This document shows positions 10,956-19,010 of a stretch of DNA of 64,000 nt, piece by piece. The DNA is from Shinella daejeonensis. Lineage in GTDB: Bacteria > Pseudomonadota > Alphaproteobacteria > Rhizobiales > Rhizobiaceae. Under the pieces are notes generated by a model. The model was not told the DNA's origin, did not search any database, and was given only the letters and a program-made list of their open reading frames with translations. Numbering within the stretch: position 1 is the first letter of the stretch; every line of letters begins with the position of its first letter. Where the stretch lies: assembly GCF_024281235.1 (NCBI RefSeq), contig NZ_JAHWXY010000006.1, positions 62,001 to 126,000 of the forward strand, written 5' to 3'. The translations under genes and the position numbers were made by a program.

Positions 10956-11831
10956 TCAGCTGCGCGGCCGCAGCCGGCCGAACCGCTCGCCGGCGACGAT
11001 GATCATGCCCGCCGAGCAGATCAGTACCGCACCGGCCACGACATTCGAACCGGGGATATCGCCCCAGATCAGATATCCAAGGGCGAAGGCCCAGACCAGC
11101 GAGGAATATTCGAAGGGCGCCAGCACGGAGACCGGCGCGCGGCGCATGCCTTCGAAGAGAGCGAACTGCGCCATGCCGGCCAGCACGCCCGTTCCCGCCA
11201 TCAACAGGAACGCCGTCGGCGAGACCGGTTGCCAGACGAGCGGCACAACCAGACCGGTGAGCAGGATGAAGAAGCCGCTGGAGATCGCCATCTGGACCTC
11301 GGTGCGCTCCTGCAACGCCGTCTTGCGCAGAAGCACCGTGGCCGTGGCCCAGAAAGCGGCGGCCTGAAGCGCGAGATAGACCGGCAGCGACAGGGTGAGG
11401 CCGCCAACCGCGCCGCAGGCGATGACGACGCCCGCAAAACCGATGGCGATCGCGCACCAGCGGCTTGCCGGCACCCTTTCCCCGAGAAGAGGGACGGACA
11501 GGATCGTCATCAGAATGGGCGAGGCGTAATAGAGGGTCGTCAGTTCCGCAAGCCCGAGGTCACGGGCGGCGCTGTAGTAACAGAGCCATGCCGAAAGCAG
11601 AAGAAGACTGCGCAGAAAGAGCGGCCGCAGCACCGGCTAGCGCCAGGACGCCACAAGAAGCGGCCGCCGGCCATAGACCGCGCAGAGTGCGAAGATGGTG
11701 ATGCTGCGGATGAACAGGATCTGCCAGACCGGCAGCGCCACCACCAGCCATTTGACCGCGGCATCCTGCAAGGTGAACAGGAAATAGGCGAAGGACGTGA
11801 GCAGGATGCCCGAGGAAACGGTCTTGTACAC
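10956..11831 (-). pseudogene. EamA/DMT-family drug/metabolite transporter interrupted by an in-frame TAG
   Basis: From a GTG at 11831 the frame reads VYKTVSSGILLTSFAYFLF and continues to VVALPVWQILFIRS, then meets a TAG at 11639-11637 (SWR-stop-PVLRPLF). The same frame continues without shift to a natural stop at 10956, giving segments typical of the second EamA repeat (FEYSSLVWAFALGYLIWGD). Joined, the two parts make about 291 residues, the normal length of a ten-helix EamA permease; either part alone is too short. A C-to-T change from a CAG codon is the simplest origin. Options are a recent pseudogene, a sequencing error, or suppression. The GTG start is chosen because upstream codons are charged and non-membrane; no strong ribosome site is seen. 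Confidence 0.7.
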
Positions 11832-12109
11832 GGAAGAGCCCCGCAAGGCCTTGGGGGAAAGCGGCCTCGCTTTCTGATAGCGCACCGCACAGCCGAGGGA
11901 AAGAGGCCGGAAATCCGGGTAGCGTCTGCACGCGCCGTCTTCACGATCCAACGCGAAAGCGTTGTTTCCCCCCGGAAGACGCCTGCGGAAACGACGGCCA
12001 GAAAAAGGAAAATAATCCTTTTCGACTTTACGGCGAAACTGCCGTCGGCTATGCTTGCGACCGATCGGACCGCATGGAACGGTCTGTCGCCTTGGCAGGG
12101 TTTTCGAGG

Positions 12110-12775
12110 ATGCTTTCCCACAACAGGATCTGGGCCGCGATCGACGCCCTCGCCGAACGTCACCGGCTTTCTCCCTCCGGCCTCGCCCGCCGCGCGGGGC
12201 TGGATCCGACATCCTTCAACAAATCGAAGCGGCAGGGCGCCGACGGCCGCCAGCGCTGGCCTTCGACGGAATCGATCGCCAAGGTTCTGGACGCCACCGG
12301 CGCCTCGATCGACGAATTCTTCTCCTTCTTCACGGGGCCGGCCGACGAGACAGCGCTCCCGCAAGGCTCCTTTCCGCCGCAGGCCGGCACCATTCCCCTT
12401 CTCGGCTTTGCCCAGGCGGGCGCCGGCGGTTTCTTCGACGACGGCGGCTTTCCTGCCGGACAAGGCTGGGACGTGGTGGAATTTCCATCCTCCCCGGGCC
12501 GGAAGGCCGGCGTCTACGCGCTGGAAGTCCAGGGCGACAGTATGTTGCCGCTCTATCGCGACGGTGATGTGCTGATCGTCGAACCTGGCGCGCAGGTGCG
12601 CCGGGGCGACCGGGTCGTGGTGAAGACGCGCGAGGGCGAGGTGATGGCCAAGGTTCTCCACCGCCAGGGTCCGCGCACCATCGAACTCCTGTCGCTCAAC
12701 CCGGACCATCCGAACCGCAGTTTCGAAATGCGGGAGATCGACTGGATCGCCCGCATCATCTGGGCCAGCCAGTAG
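12110..12775 (+). CDS. HTH/S24-family LexA-like repressor (self-cleaving type)
   Basis: A 221-residue protein with an N-terminal helix-turn-helix region (LSPSGLARRAGLDPTSFNKSK, given here in two overlapping parts: LSPSGLARRAG and LDPTSFNKSK) and a C-terminal S24 serine-lysine peptidase fold. Ser134 in QGDSMLPLY is the likely nucleophile and Lys171, 37 residues later as in LexA and UmuD, the likely general base. Such proteins include LexA, phage CI-like repressors and stress regulators; the N-terminus is not the winged LexA domain, so it is not the SOS LexA itself. The ATG at 12110 follows GAGG; an ATG at 12074 would add 12 residues. It is divergent from the broken EamA gene and no phage genes lie nearby. 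Confidence 0.8.
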   Translation: MLSHNRIWAAIDALAERHRLSPSGLARRAGLDPTSFNKSKRQGADGRQRWPSTESIAKVLDATGASIDEFFSFFTGPADETALPQGSFPPQAGTIPLLGFAQAGAGGFFDDGGFPAGQGWDVVEFPSSPGRKAGVYALEVQGDSMLPLYRDGDVLIVEPGAQVRRGDRVVVKTREGEVMAKVLHRQGPRTIELLSLNPDHPNRSFEMREIDWIARIIWASQ

Positions 12776-12787
12776 AAACGTCTCCTC

Positions 12788-13666
12788 TTACAGTCCGCCG
12801 TAAAGATCGACCGGGAAGTAACGCAGATAGATTTCCTGCAAGCGTCCGTTTCGCGACAGGGCAAGCAGCGCATGATCGACCGCCTCGGCGATCGCCCGGT
12901 CCTGCTTGCGCAGCATCACGGTCAGCCCTTCGCCGAGAAAGTGCTCGGAAAAATAGGGACCGCCGAAAAGCCGGCAGCAGCCGGCGGCCTGCGTGCCGTT
13001 CGTCCAGAACGCAAGCTGCATGCCGTCCCCGAACACCGCCGCCACCTTTCCCGTCCCGAGGGCGGCGAAGAGGGTTGTCCGGTCCGCAAAGGGCTCGGAC
13101 TTCAACGTCGGGAAAAATGCCGCCATCATCGCCTCATGCGCCGTTCCCGCCAGCACGCCGACCGGTTTTCCCGCCAGATCGGCGACGCCCGCAAGCGCCG
13201 TCTGACGCGGCACCGCAAAGCGGGCCGGAAGACGCATGAAGGGACGGGAAAAGGCGAAGCGCTTGCGCAACGCCTCCGTCACCGCGATGCCGGCCACGAC
13301 CGCCTCGCCGTTACCGTCGGCAAGCGCGGCCTCGATGTCGGAAAAGACCACCGCCTGGATCTGGCATTTGTCCATCATGGCCAGTTCACGGCAGATTTCC
13401 CGCGCCAGATCGACATGAAAGCCGGAGAGCTTCCCGGTCTGGTCGATGAAGTTGAAGGGCGGGAAGTCGACGGTGGTCAGGAACCGCAATCGCAGGACGC
13501 CGGAAAGATCGGGACGGGCGATGCGTTCGCGCGTATCGAACAGGATCGGCAAATCGACGGAAGCCTTTTCGGCGGCGGCGACCGGCAAGGAGAAGATCGT
13601 CATCCAGAACAGACAAAGAGCAAGAAACCCATGAGTTTTAGGGGGTGAAATTGCTATTTGCCACAT
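12788..13666 (-). CDS. Periplasmic amino-acid-type substrate-binding protein (family 3)
   Basis: A 292-residue protein with an N-terminal signal sequence (hydrophobic GFLALCLFWMTIFSLPVAAA) and a solute-binding family 3 domain: LRFLTTVDFPPFNFIDQTGKL, quoted here only to its core VDFPPFNFID, then GFHVDLAREICREL. Family members bind amino acids or opines for ABC transporters or act as sensors. No permease or ATPase gene is adjacent, so it may be an orphan binding protein. The ATG at 13666 has no clear ribosome site; it lies in an AT-rich, poly-C-containing patch shared with the divergent glycosyltransferase promoter. Confidence 0.75.
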   Translation of the reverse strand: MWQIAISPPKTHGFLALCLFWMTIFSLPVAAAEKASVDLPILFDTRERIARPDLSGVLRLRFLTTVDFPPFNFIDQTGKLSGFHVDLAREICRELAMMDKCQIQAVVFSDIEAALADGNGEAVVAGIAVTEALRKRFAFSRPFMRLPARFAVPRQTALAGVADLAGKPVGVLAGTAHEAMMAAFFPTLKSEPFADRTTLFAALGTGKVAAVFGDGMQLAFWTNGTQAAGCCRLFGGPYFSEHFLGEGLTVMLRKQDRAIAEAVDHALLALSRNGRLQEIYLRYFPVDLYGGL

Positions 13667-13725
13667 TACAATCAACTTAGGGTTTTGGGGGGGGACGTAG
13701 CCGCTTGCGCGGCCGCGAAGGCTGC

Positions 13726-15729
13726 ATGCGACCGCGAGAATATCCTCATGACGTCCGCTTGGCCACCGCAATCGGCATCGCCATGCCGGCAGGCGAACCG
13801 CCGCCGCCTGCCTTCGAGGTGCCTCTGCCGTTCATGGCGGAAGCCCGGCTTTTCCGGCGCCTCGGCTTTTCCAAACCGCTGATCTCCAGCCTGCTGTTGC
13901 GCGCGAACCGCAATGGCACATCGCTGGAGGCCGAGCTTCTGGCGGGCGGGCACATGAAGGAGGCGGTCTATTACGAGGCGCTCGCCGAACTGCTCGACCT
14001 GCCCTTCCTTCCCGTTCTCGATGCAGGACTGGTGCAGGATCTGCCGGGAGCCGACAGCCAGCTCGTCGAGCCGCGGCTGGTTCGCCTTCACCATCCCAGC
14101 CGGCCCCCGGTCACCGCCATCGTACCCGAAGCTGTAAACCTCATGACGCTTGCCGGCAGGCTGGAGCGATGTCCGCCGCTTCGCACCGCCCTCGCCATCA
14201 CCACGCCGTCCGCCCTGCGCAAGGCCATCTGGGAGGTCGGGAGCCATCGGCGGCTGCGTGAAACCATCGACGGACTTTTCAAACGGACGCCCGAAGCCAG
14301 CGCCCGCGTCACGCTCTGGGGCCGGCAGGGTTTCTACGCCGGAGTATGGCTTGCCGCGAGCCTCTGCCTGGCGATCCTGCGCCCGGACCTTGCGCTGCTG
14401 TTCACCCACCTCCTGCTGAGCCTGTTCTTCTTCGCGACCTTCTCGATCCGCCTCGAGGCCCTGCGCTCCTATCGGGGAGGCCGGAAATCGCCTCTTCCTC
14501 CCCGTCCCGACAAGCCGAGGCCCGTCTATTCCGTCTTCGTGGCGCTCCACCGCGAGGCGGCGGTGATGCCGCAACTGATCCGTACCCTCAACCGTCTCGA
14601 CTGGCCGCGCTCCCGCCTCGACATCAAGCTGATCTGCGAAGCGGACGACGCGGAGACGCTCGTCGCGCTCGCCGCAATCCCCCTCGGGCCGCAATATGAG
14701 ATCGTCCTTGTGCCGCCCGGCGAACCGCGCACCAAACCCAAGGCGCTGTCCTATGCCCTTGGTGCGGCGCGCGGACAGTTCCTCGCCATTTACGACGCCG
14801 AGGATCGGGTGGAGCCACAACAGCTCGAGGAAGCCTGGCGGACATTCGAAAACGGTCCCGCGGATATCGCCTGCCTCCAGGCTCCCCTCGTCATCACCAA
14901 TCTGCGCAATGGCTGGCTCTGCGCCTTGTTCGGGCTCGAATACGCGGGCCTGTTCCGGGCGCTTCTGCCCCGGCTGGGCGCCGCACGCCTGCCGATGCCG
15001 CTCGGCGGCACCTCCAATCATTTCCGGACCGAGACGCTCAGGGCGGTCGGCGGCTGGGATCCGCACAATGTCACCGAAGATGCGGACCTCGGCCTGCGTC
15101 TCTATCGTCACGGTTACCGCTGCGGCACGATCACCCGCCCCACCTATGAGGACGCGCCGCCAGACGCCCCGGCGTGGATCGGCCAGCGAACCCGATGGTT
15201 CAAGGGCTGGCTCCAGACCTGGCTCGTGCTGACGCGTTCGCCGGCCCGTCTCGTCCGCGAAATGGGGCTATGGCAGGCACTCGTCGCCCAGGTACTGATC
15301 GGCGGCCTTATCCTTTCCGCCTTCTTCCATCCGCTGGTTGTCGTCTATCTGGCGCTTGTCGTCTGGCTCATGCAGCGATCCATGGAGAACGCAAACCTCC
15401 TGACCAGCCTGCTTTTCGCCGTCGACCTCACCAATATCCTCGGGAGCTACGCCATCTTCATCCTGCTCGGCCGCACCGCGATGAGCCCGGCCGAACGCGC
15501 GGCCGTCGGCCACCGGTGGATCTACACGCCCGCCTATTGGCTGCTCATGTCCTATGCCTCCTGGCGCGCGTTGCAGGAACTGCCGGTGAAACCGTTCTTC
15601 TGGAACAAGACGCACCACCAGCCCTCGGGCAAGGACGAAGACCTGCCCATCCCGCCCTCCGGGACCCTGCCCGAAAAGGCCGGCGGACCGGAAAGACCAG
15701 GAAACGAACCGGCAGCCGCGTGGATTTGA
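13726..15729 (+). CDS. Large GT2 glycosyltransferase (cellulose-synthase-like) with N-terminal GspE_N-like domain
   Basis: This protein of about 667 residues carries a processive-type GT2 domain: DAED (Asp357), TEDADLG (Asp452, probable base) and QRTRW (487-491), the D, D, QxxRW set of inner-membrane beta-glycosyltransferases. Hydrophobic segments flank it (LWLAASLCLAIL-type region near residues 205-240 and several helices after 520). Residues about 30-170 resemble the GspE/MshE N-terminal domain (RLGFSKPLISSLLLRAN; ITTPSALRKAIWEV), which in some bacteria binds cyclic-di-GMP. Rhizobial exopolysaccharide glycosyltransferases with this layout exist. The ATG at 13726 follows AAGG; other starts are possible. 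The polymer made is unknown, as no export genes are adjacent. Confidence 0.82.
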   Translation: MRPREYPHDVRLATAIGIAMPAGEPPPPAFEVPLPFMAEARLFRRLGFSKPLISSLLLRANRNGTSLEAELLAGGHMKEAVYYEALAELLDLPFLPVLDAGLVQDLPGADSQLVEPRLVRLHHPSRPPVTAIVPEAVNLMTLAGRLERCPPLRTALAITTPSALRKAIWEVGSHRRLRETIDGLFKRTPEASARVTLWGRQGFYAGVWLAASLCLAILRPDLALLFTHLLLSLFFFATFSIRLEALRSYRGGRKSPLPPRPDKPRPVYSVFVALHREAAVMPQLIRTLNRLDWPRSRLDIKLICEADDAETLVALAAIPLGPQYEIVLVPPGEPRTKPKALSYALGAARGQFLAIYDAEDRVEPQQLEEAWRTFENGPADIACLQAPLVITNLRNGWLCALFGLEYAGLFRALLPRLGAARLPMPLGGTSNHFRTETLRAVGGWDPHNVTEDADLGLRLYRHGYRCGTITRPTYEDAPPDAPAWIGQRTRWFKGWLQTWLVLTRSPARLVREMGLWQALVAQVLIGGLILSAFFHPLVVVYLALVVWLMQRSMENANLLTSLLFAVDLTNILGSYAIFILLGRTAMSPAERAAVGHRWIYTPAYWLLMSYASWRALQELPVKPFFWNKTHHQPSGKDEDLPIPPSGTLPEKAGGPERPGNEPAAAWI

Positions 15730-15781
15730 CGAAGCCGGCGAGCCGTCAACGCAAACCCGATCACGCCGGGATGCATCGGCC

Positions 15782-16480
15782 TCATGAAAGACCGGAGGGG
15801 GCGGCATCCCATGCATGGGCCCGGATCAATCGGGGATCGTCGGCATGTTGCAGCAGCATGCGCTCCACCCGTTGCTGCCAAAGCGTCGCGAACCGGGCCT
15901 CTTCGTCCTTATCCGCCGTCTCCGCCGAAATCCTGGGAAACAGCGCTCTCATTGCGGGATCGGGCGGCACCGCTGCCATATCCAGATCGAGGATGACACC
16001 CTTTCCGGTATCGCGCCGCCGGAGCGCCAGAAGACCGTCGATCGGCGCATCGAATTGCAGAAGGTCCCGGCGCGCGAAGCGGCGGTTCGCCCCGATGCCG
16101 CCGAAGCCGGTCTCAGGCGCTGCCCCGGTCAACAGCGTCGCGACCGCCGCGACGACGCCGGTCGTACCCTCGTCGCGCGCATCGCGCATATGGATCTCGA
16201 TGCCGCCGCGTTCCGGCAACCCGTCACCATACAGACGGGCGAGCCCCTTGCGTATCATGAGATAGGCGCCGGCAACGGTCGGGCAGGAATGTCCCGAGAG
16301 CTTTACGGCGTCGGCATAGCGATAGACGATGACACCGCTCGTCGACGTGCCGAGGACGACGGCCAGCGGCTCGTGCAGCGTGACAACGGGAACCCTGTCG
16401 AAGAACGCGGGAAAGTCCATATGTGTCTCCGCCGCGGTATCCGGCCCGGCTTTCCGGCCTTTTCCCGACATGATGCTCAT
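15782..16480 (-). CDS. FmdE-family protein (formylmethanofuran dehydrogenase subunit E-like)
   Basis: The 232-residue product has the FmdE signature YADAVKLSGHSCPTVAGAY, with His64 and Cys66 as probable metal ligands, followed by GIEIHMRDARDEGTTGVV. FmdE domains occur in methanogen formylmethanofuran dehydrogenase operons but also in many bacteria without that pathway, where the role is unknown and metal or metal-cofactor binding is suspected. The C-terminal zinc-ribbon found in some members is absent. Its ATG overlaps the stop of the upstream small CxC protein by four bases (ATGA), so the two are translationally coupled and probably act together. Expression is probably set by the palindrome at 16700-16722. 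Confidence 0.75.
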   Translation of the reverse strand: MSIMSGKGRKAGPDTAAETHMDFPAFFDRVPVVTLHEPLAVVLGTSTSGVIVYRYADAVKLSGHSCPTVAGAYLMIRKGLARLYGDGLPERGGIEIHMRDARDEGTTGVVAAVATLLTGAAPETGFGGIGANRRFARRDLLQFDAPIDGLLALRRRDTGKGVILDLDMAAVPPDPAMRALFPRISAETADKDEEARFATLWQQRVERMLLQHADDPRLIRAHAWDAAPSGLS

Positions 16481-16680
16481 CCCGTCTCGCCGATGGTCTT
16501 TCCGCCACCGCCCGTCGCGGACTGGCGGCTCCTGCATTCGCAGCCCTCAAGCTCCATGACGACCCAGGCCGGGCAATCGCAAAGCCCCTGGCTGCCGATG
16601 GCGGACATCATCTCGAGACGCTCCATGCGCCCGGCCAATCTCGCCGCTTCCAGGTCAGCGGCTTCGCTTTTCGCAACCAT
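16477..16680 (-). CDS. Small cysteine-motif protein (67 residues), unknown function
   Basis: I do not recognise this family. The protein starts at the ATG at 16680, eight bases after a GAGG site, and ends in an overlap with the FmdE-like gene. It is rich in Ala and Glu at the N-terminus, then carries CDC (Cys34, Cys36), ten residues, and CEC (Cys47, Cys49). Two CxC pairs in 16 residues suggest metal or iron-sulfur binding, but this is inference. The coupling to an FmdE-like protein and the NsrR-like palindrome 20 bases before the start support a real gene. Confidence 0.6.
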   Translation of the reverse strand: MVAKSEAADLEAARLAGRMERLEMMSAIGSQGLCDCPAWVVMELEGCECRSRQSATGGGGKTIGETG

Positions 16681-16699
16681 GACAGCCTCGCGATCCTAA

Positions 16700-16722
16700 A
16701 AGATGCACTCAAGATGTATCTT
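16700..16722 (-). promoter_or_regulatory. NsrR-like inverted repeat upstream of the CxC/FmdE operon
   Basis: AAGATGCA (16700-16707) and TGTATCTT (16715-16722) form a dyad (AAGATRCA) separated by seven bases. This resembles the AAGATGCAT-type halves of NsrR, an Rrf2-family nitric-oxide-sensing repressor. It lies 20 bases before the small protein's ATG, where it would overlap the promoter. Regulation by NsrR is inferred from the motif only; no nsrR gene is in the window. Confidence 0.45.
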
Positions 16723-17221
16723 TGAAAATCGGGAGGCAAGGGAAAAATTGTCGCGCTTGCGCCCGGGCAATGGAGACCGCTGACTTATCCGGGCTCAAGC
16801 GGCTTGAAGGAGCGGCGGTTTTGGCTGGAACATGGCCGGGATGGTCGGCTCTGGCTGTCGGAAGGGACCCCGCAATCGATCATCAAGGTCGCCGTTTAGA
16901 TCTGCCGTTCGGACGTGCATGAGCACGTGAGCAGCGTGGATTGACCGACGCATCTGTTGCTTCTCGACCATCCGCAGATGCCACTTCACCGTCCTGGTGC
17001 CCCTGTCGATGGTCGGAAACGCTTCGAAGGAGCCTGACCGGGATCGTCCCTTCCAGACACCACCCTCACAGGTGCGCCATCCAGCTCCACAAAAGGCGAC
17101 CCTGGCGTTTCTTCCAGGGCGCGCACCTCACGGAGAATCCAGCAGAGACAATGCGACGGCGAGCAGCGTGCCGACCGCAGGCTTCCAGCGCTCGGTGAAC
17201 GTCTGGTCGCTTCGTTTGCCT
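16723..17221. other. Intergenic stretch without recognisable gene
   Basis: About 500 bases contain only short frames in both directions. None shows a convincing start site, domain or codon pattern. The stretch lies between two convergent-independent minus-strand genes and could be the remnant of a decayed gene or mobile element, but I could not match it to any transposase by eye. Confidence 0.4.
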
Positions 17222-17860
17222 TCAGCTGGCTTGACCAAAATGCAGGCCGACGCCGGTGGACTGCTCCATGCGCTCCATGTAGCGCCTGACGTTGGCCGGA
17301 TACTGAACGCCCTTCACGATGCTCAGCATCCGCAGCGACGGGTAAAGCACGAAGTCGTCGGCATCCACATGGTCACGTCCGGCAAGCATGCTATCCAGCT
17401 CTGTCAATTGCACTTCAATGTCGCGGATCAGTTCCGGGCTCTGGCCGAGCAAATCCTCGAACGCCCCGAAATTCTTTGTCTGGCGGCTTTTGAATGCGGC
17501 GCGCGCGGTTTCCGTCGCAAACTCCGGAAGATCCGCACGGGCCAGACGGGGAATGGAAAGATTGAGGATAGGCCGCCACGCTGCGTCGTGCCACAGCTTG
17601 ATCGCGCTGTTTTCTTCCACCGGGATGACGACGGGCGTCCCGTGCAAGCCGTCGACGTAGTGCACGATATCCATGCTCTCGGCCATATGAGTGCCATCGG
17701 CCTTTTCCAGAATAGGCATCGTCTTCTTACCGACCAGGCCGGTGGGAGTGTCGGCATCGTCTTCCAGAACGAAACGCAACTCGACCGGCAGCGACTTTAG
17801 CCCGAAGATCATGCGCGCCCTGGCGCAAAACGGACAATGGTCATAAACATACAATTTCAT
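17222..17860 (-). CDS. grxB: Glutaredoxin 2
   Basis: A 212-residue protein, the size of E. coli GrxB. The N-terminal thioredoxin fold has the active site CPFC (Cys9-Cys12) in MKLYVYDHCPFCARARMIF, the cis-proline region KKTMPILEKADG, and AESMDIVHYVD; the C-terminal helical glutaredoxin-2 domain follows (YPSLRMLSIVKGVQYPANVR). It would reduce glutathione mixed disulfides and protein disulfides in the cytosol. The ATG at 17860 has GGAG ten bases upstream. The SDR gene lies 85 bases upstream on the same strand. Confidence 0.92.
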   Translation of the reverse strand: MKLYVYDHCPFCARARMIFGLKSLPVELRFVLEDDADTPTGLVGKKTMPILEKADGTHMAESMDIVHYVDGLHGTPVVIPVEENSAIKLWHDAAWRPILNLSIPRLARADLPEFATETARAAFKSRQTKNFGAFEDLLGQSPELIRDIEVQLTELDSMLAGRDHVDADDFVLYPSLRMLSIVKGVQYPANVRRYMERMEQSTGVGLHFGQAS

Positions 17861-17945
17861 CAGTAAGGCTCCGTGTAAGTTCGGATTCCGGGTAACGCTC
17901 TCCCGGAATTCATCGGCAATGACGCGGGTCGTGTCCTGGCCGGGC

Positions 17946-18740
17946 TCAGCTTGGACTCTCCACAATGCCACCTTCGACCCGAAGCGCTGCGCCCGTGGTC
18001 GCGCTCGATAGTGGCGAGGCGACATAGACGGCGAGATTGGCGATTTCCTCCGGCTCGGCGAAGCGCCCGATCAGCGTAGACGGACGGTTTTCGGCAAGGA
18101 ACCGGCTTTCGGCCTCGGCCGCGTCAATGCCGCCTTCGCGCGCCAGATCGGCGATGAAGGCGACCGAGCTTTCGGTTCGGGTCGGCCCCGGCAGAACGGC
18201 ATTCGCCGTCACGCCTGTGCCCGCCAGTGCCTTGGCGTAACCACGCGACAGCGCCTGCAACGCCGCCTTCGATACACCGTAATGAATCATCTCGACGGGA
18301 ATGTTCTGCGCCGATTCGCTGGAGATGAAGATCAGCCGGCCCCAGCCGTTTTCCTTCATGACCGGCGCGTAATGGCGCGCCAGTCGTGCGGCGCTGGTCA
18401 CATTGACGTTGAAGATATGCGCCCAGTCGGCATCATCCAGTTCGAAAGCCGGCTTCGCGCCATAGATGCCGAGATTGCTGACAAGGATATCCGCCTGCGG
18501 CACCCTGGCGATCAGTTCCGCCGCGCCTTCCGGCGTGGCGAGGTCGGCGGCGACGCCGGAGACTTTCGCATCCGGCTGCTGCCCGACGATAGCGGACACC
18601 GCCTTGTCGACCGCCGCCTGCGTGCGGCCGGTGACCACCACATCCGCTCCCACACCGGCCAGTCCTTTGGCGATGGCGAAGCCGATGCCGGCGGTCGAGC
18701 CGGTGACGATGGCGCGTTTTTCTGCAAGATCGATTTTCAT
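17946..18740 (-). CDS. SDR-family NAD(P)-dependent oxidoreductase
   Basis: This 264-residue short-chain dehydrogenase has the nucleotide-binding TGSTAGIG (13-20), the NNAG-equivalent VSNLGIYG, the catalytic Ser140/141, Tyr154 and Lys158 (YGVSK), and a C-terminal LPGPTRTES. The substrate is unknown. Two ATGs follow each other at 18743 and 18740; the AAGGAG site is best spaced for the second. The gene directly follows an aldo/keto reductase stump whose TAA overlaps this ribosome site, and a LysR regulator is divergent, so both are probably under its control. Confidence 0.88.
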   Translation of the reverse strand: MKIDLAEKRAIVTGSTAGIGFAIAKGLAGVGADVVVTGRTQAAVDKAVSAIVGQQPDAKVSGVAADLATPEGAAELIARVPQADILVSNLGIYGAKPAFELDDADWAHIFNVNVTSAARLARHYAPVMKENGWGRLIFISSESAQNIPVEMIHYGVSKAALQALSRGYAKALAGTGVTANAVLPGPTRTESSVAFIADLAREGGIDAAEAESRFLAENRPSTLIGRFAEPEEIANLAVYVASPLSSATTGAALRVEGGIVESPS

Positions 18741-18750
18741 CATGGTCTCC

Positions 18751-18906
18751 TTATGCGGCGCTGTCGATCGTCTCGAAGCCGGCGTCGACGAAACGGTCGA
18801 GCAGGTCGAACGAGCGGGCCTTGTCCGCCGTCCAGCCGAAAACATTGCCGCCGAACACCAGCGGCGAGATCGAGAGGCCGGAACGGCCGAGAGGTCTCTT
18901 CGTCAT
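18751..18906 (-). pseudogene. N-terminal stump of an aldo/keto reductase
   Basis: From ATG 18906 the frame gives 51 residues, MTKRPLGRSGLSISPLVFGG continuing to FVDAGFETIDSAA, then TAA. This is the start of an aldo/keto reductase (first beta strands and the catalytic-Asp region, where D-x-A-x-x-Y is expected), but the Tyr and the remaining roughly 270 residues are gone. The next gene begins eight bases later. The simplest reading is a deletion that removed the rest of the gene and joined the SDR gene to this promoter. A functional 51-residue peptide is unlikely. Confidence 0.75.
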
Positions 18907-19010
18907 GGTCGTATTCCTTGTGTGAATTGGTCCATGCCGTATCTAATTACATTGATATGCGCATTAAATAACGGTTTTATTGTTTGATTGGAAATTCAGG
19001 GTGTTCAATC

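Noticed and set aside
16795-16989. Possible transposase fragment on the minus strand
   Set aside because: 64 codons without recognisable catalytic residues, inverted repeats or target duplication; kept only as an unexplained stretch.
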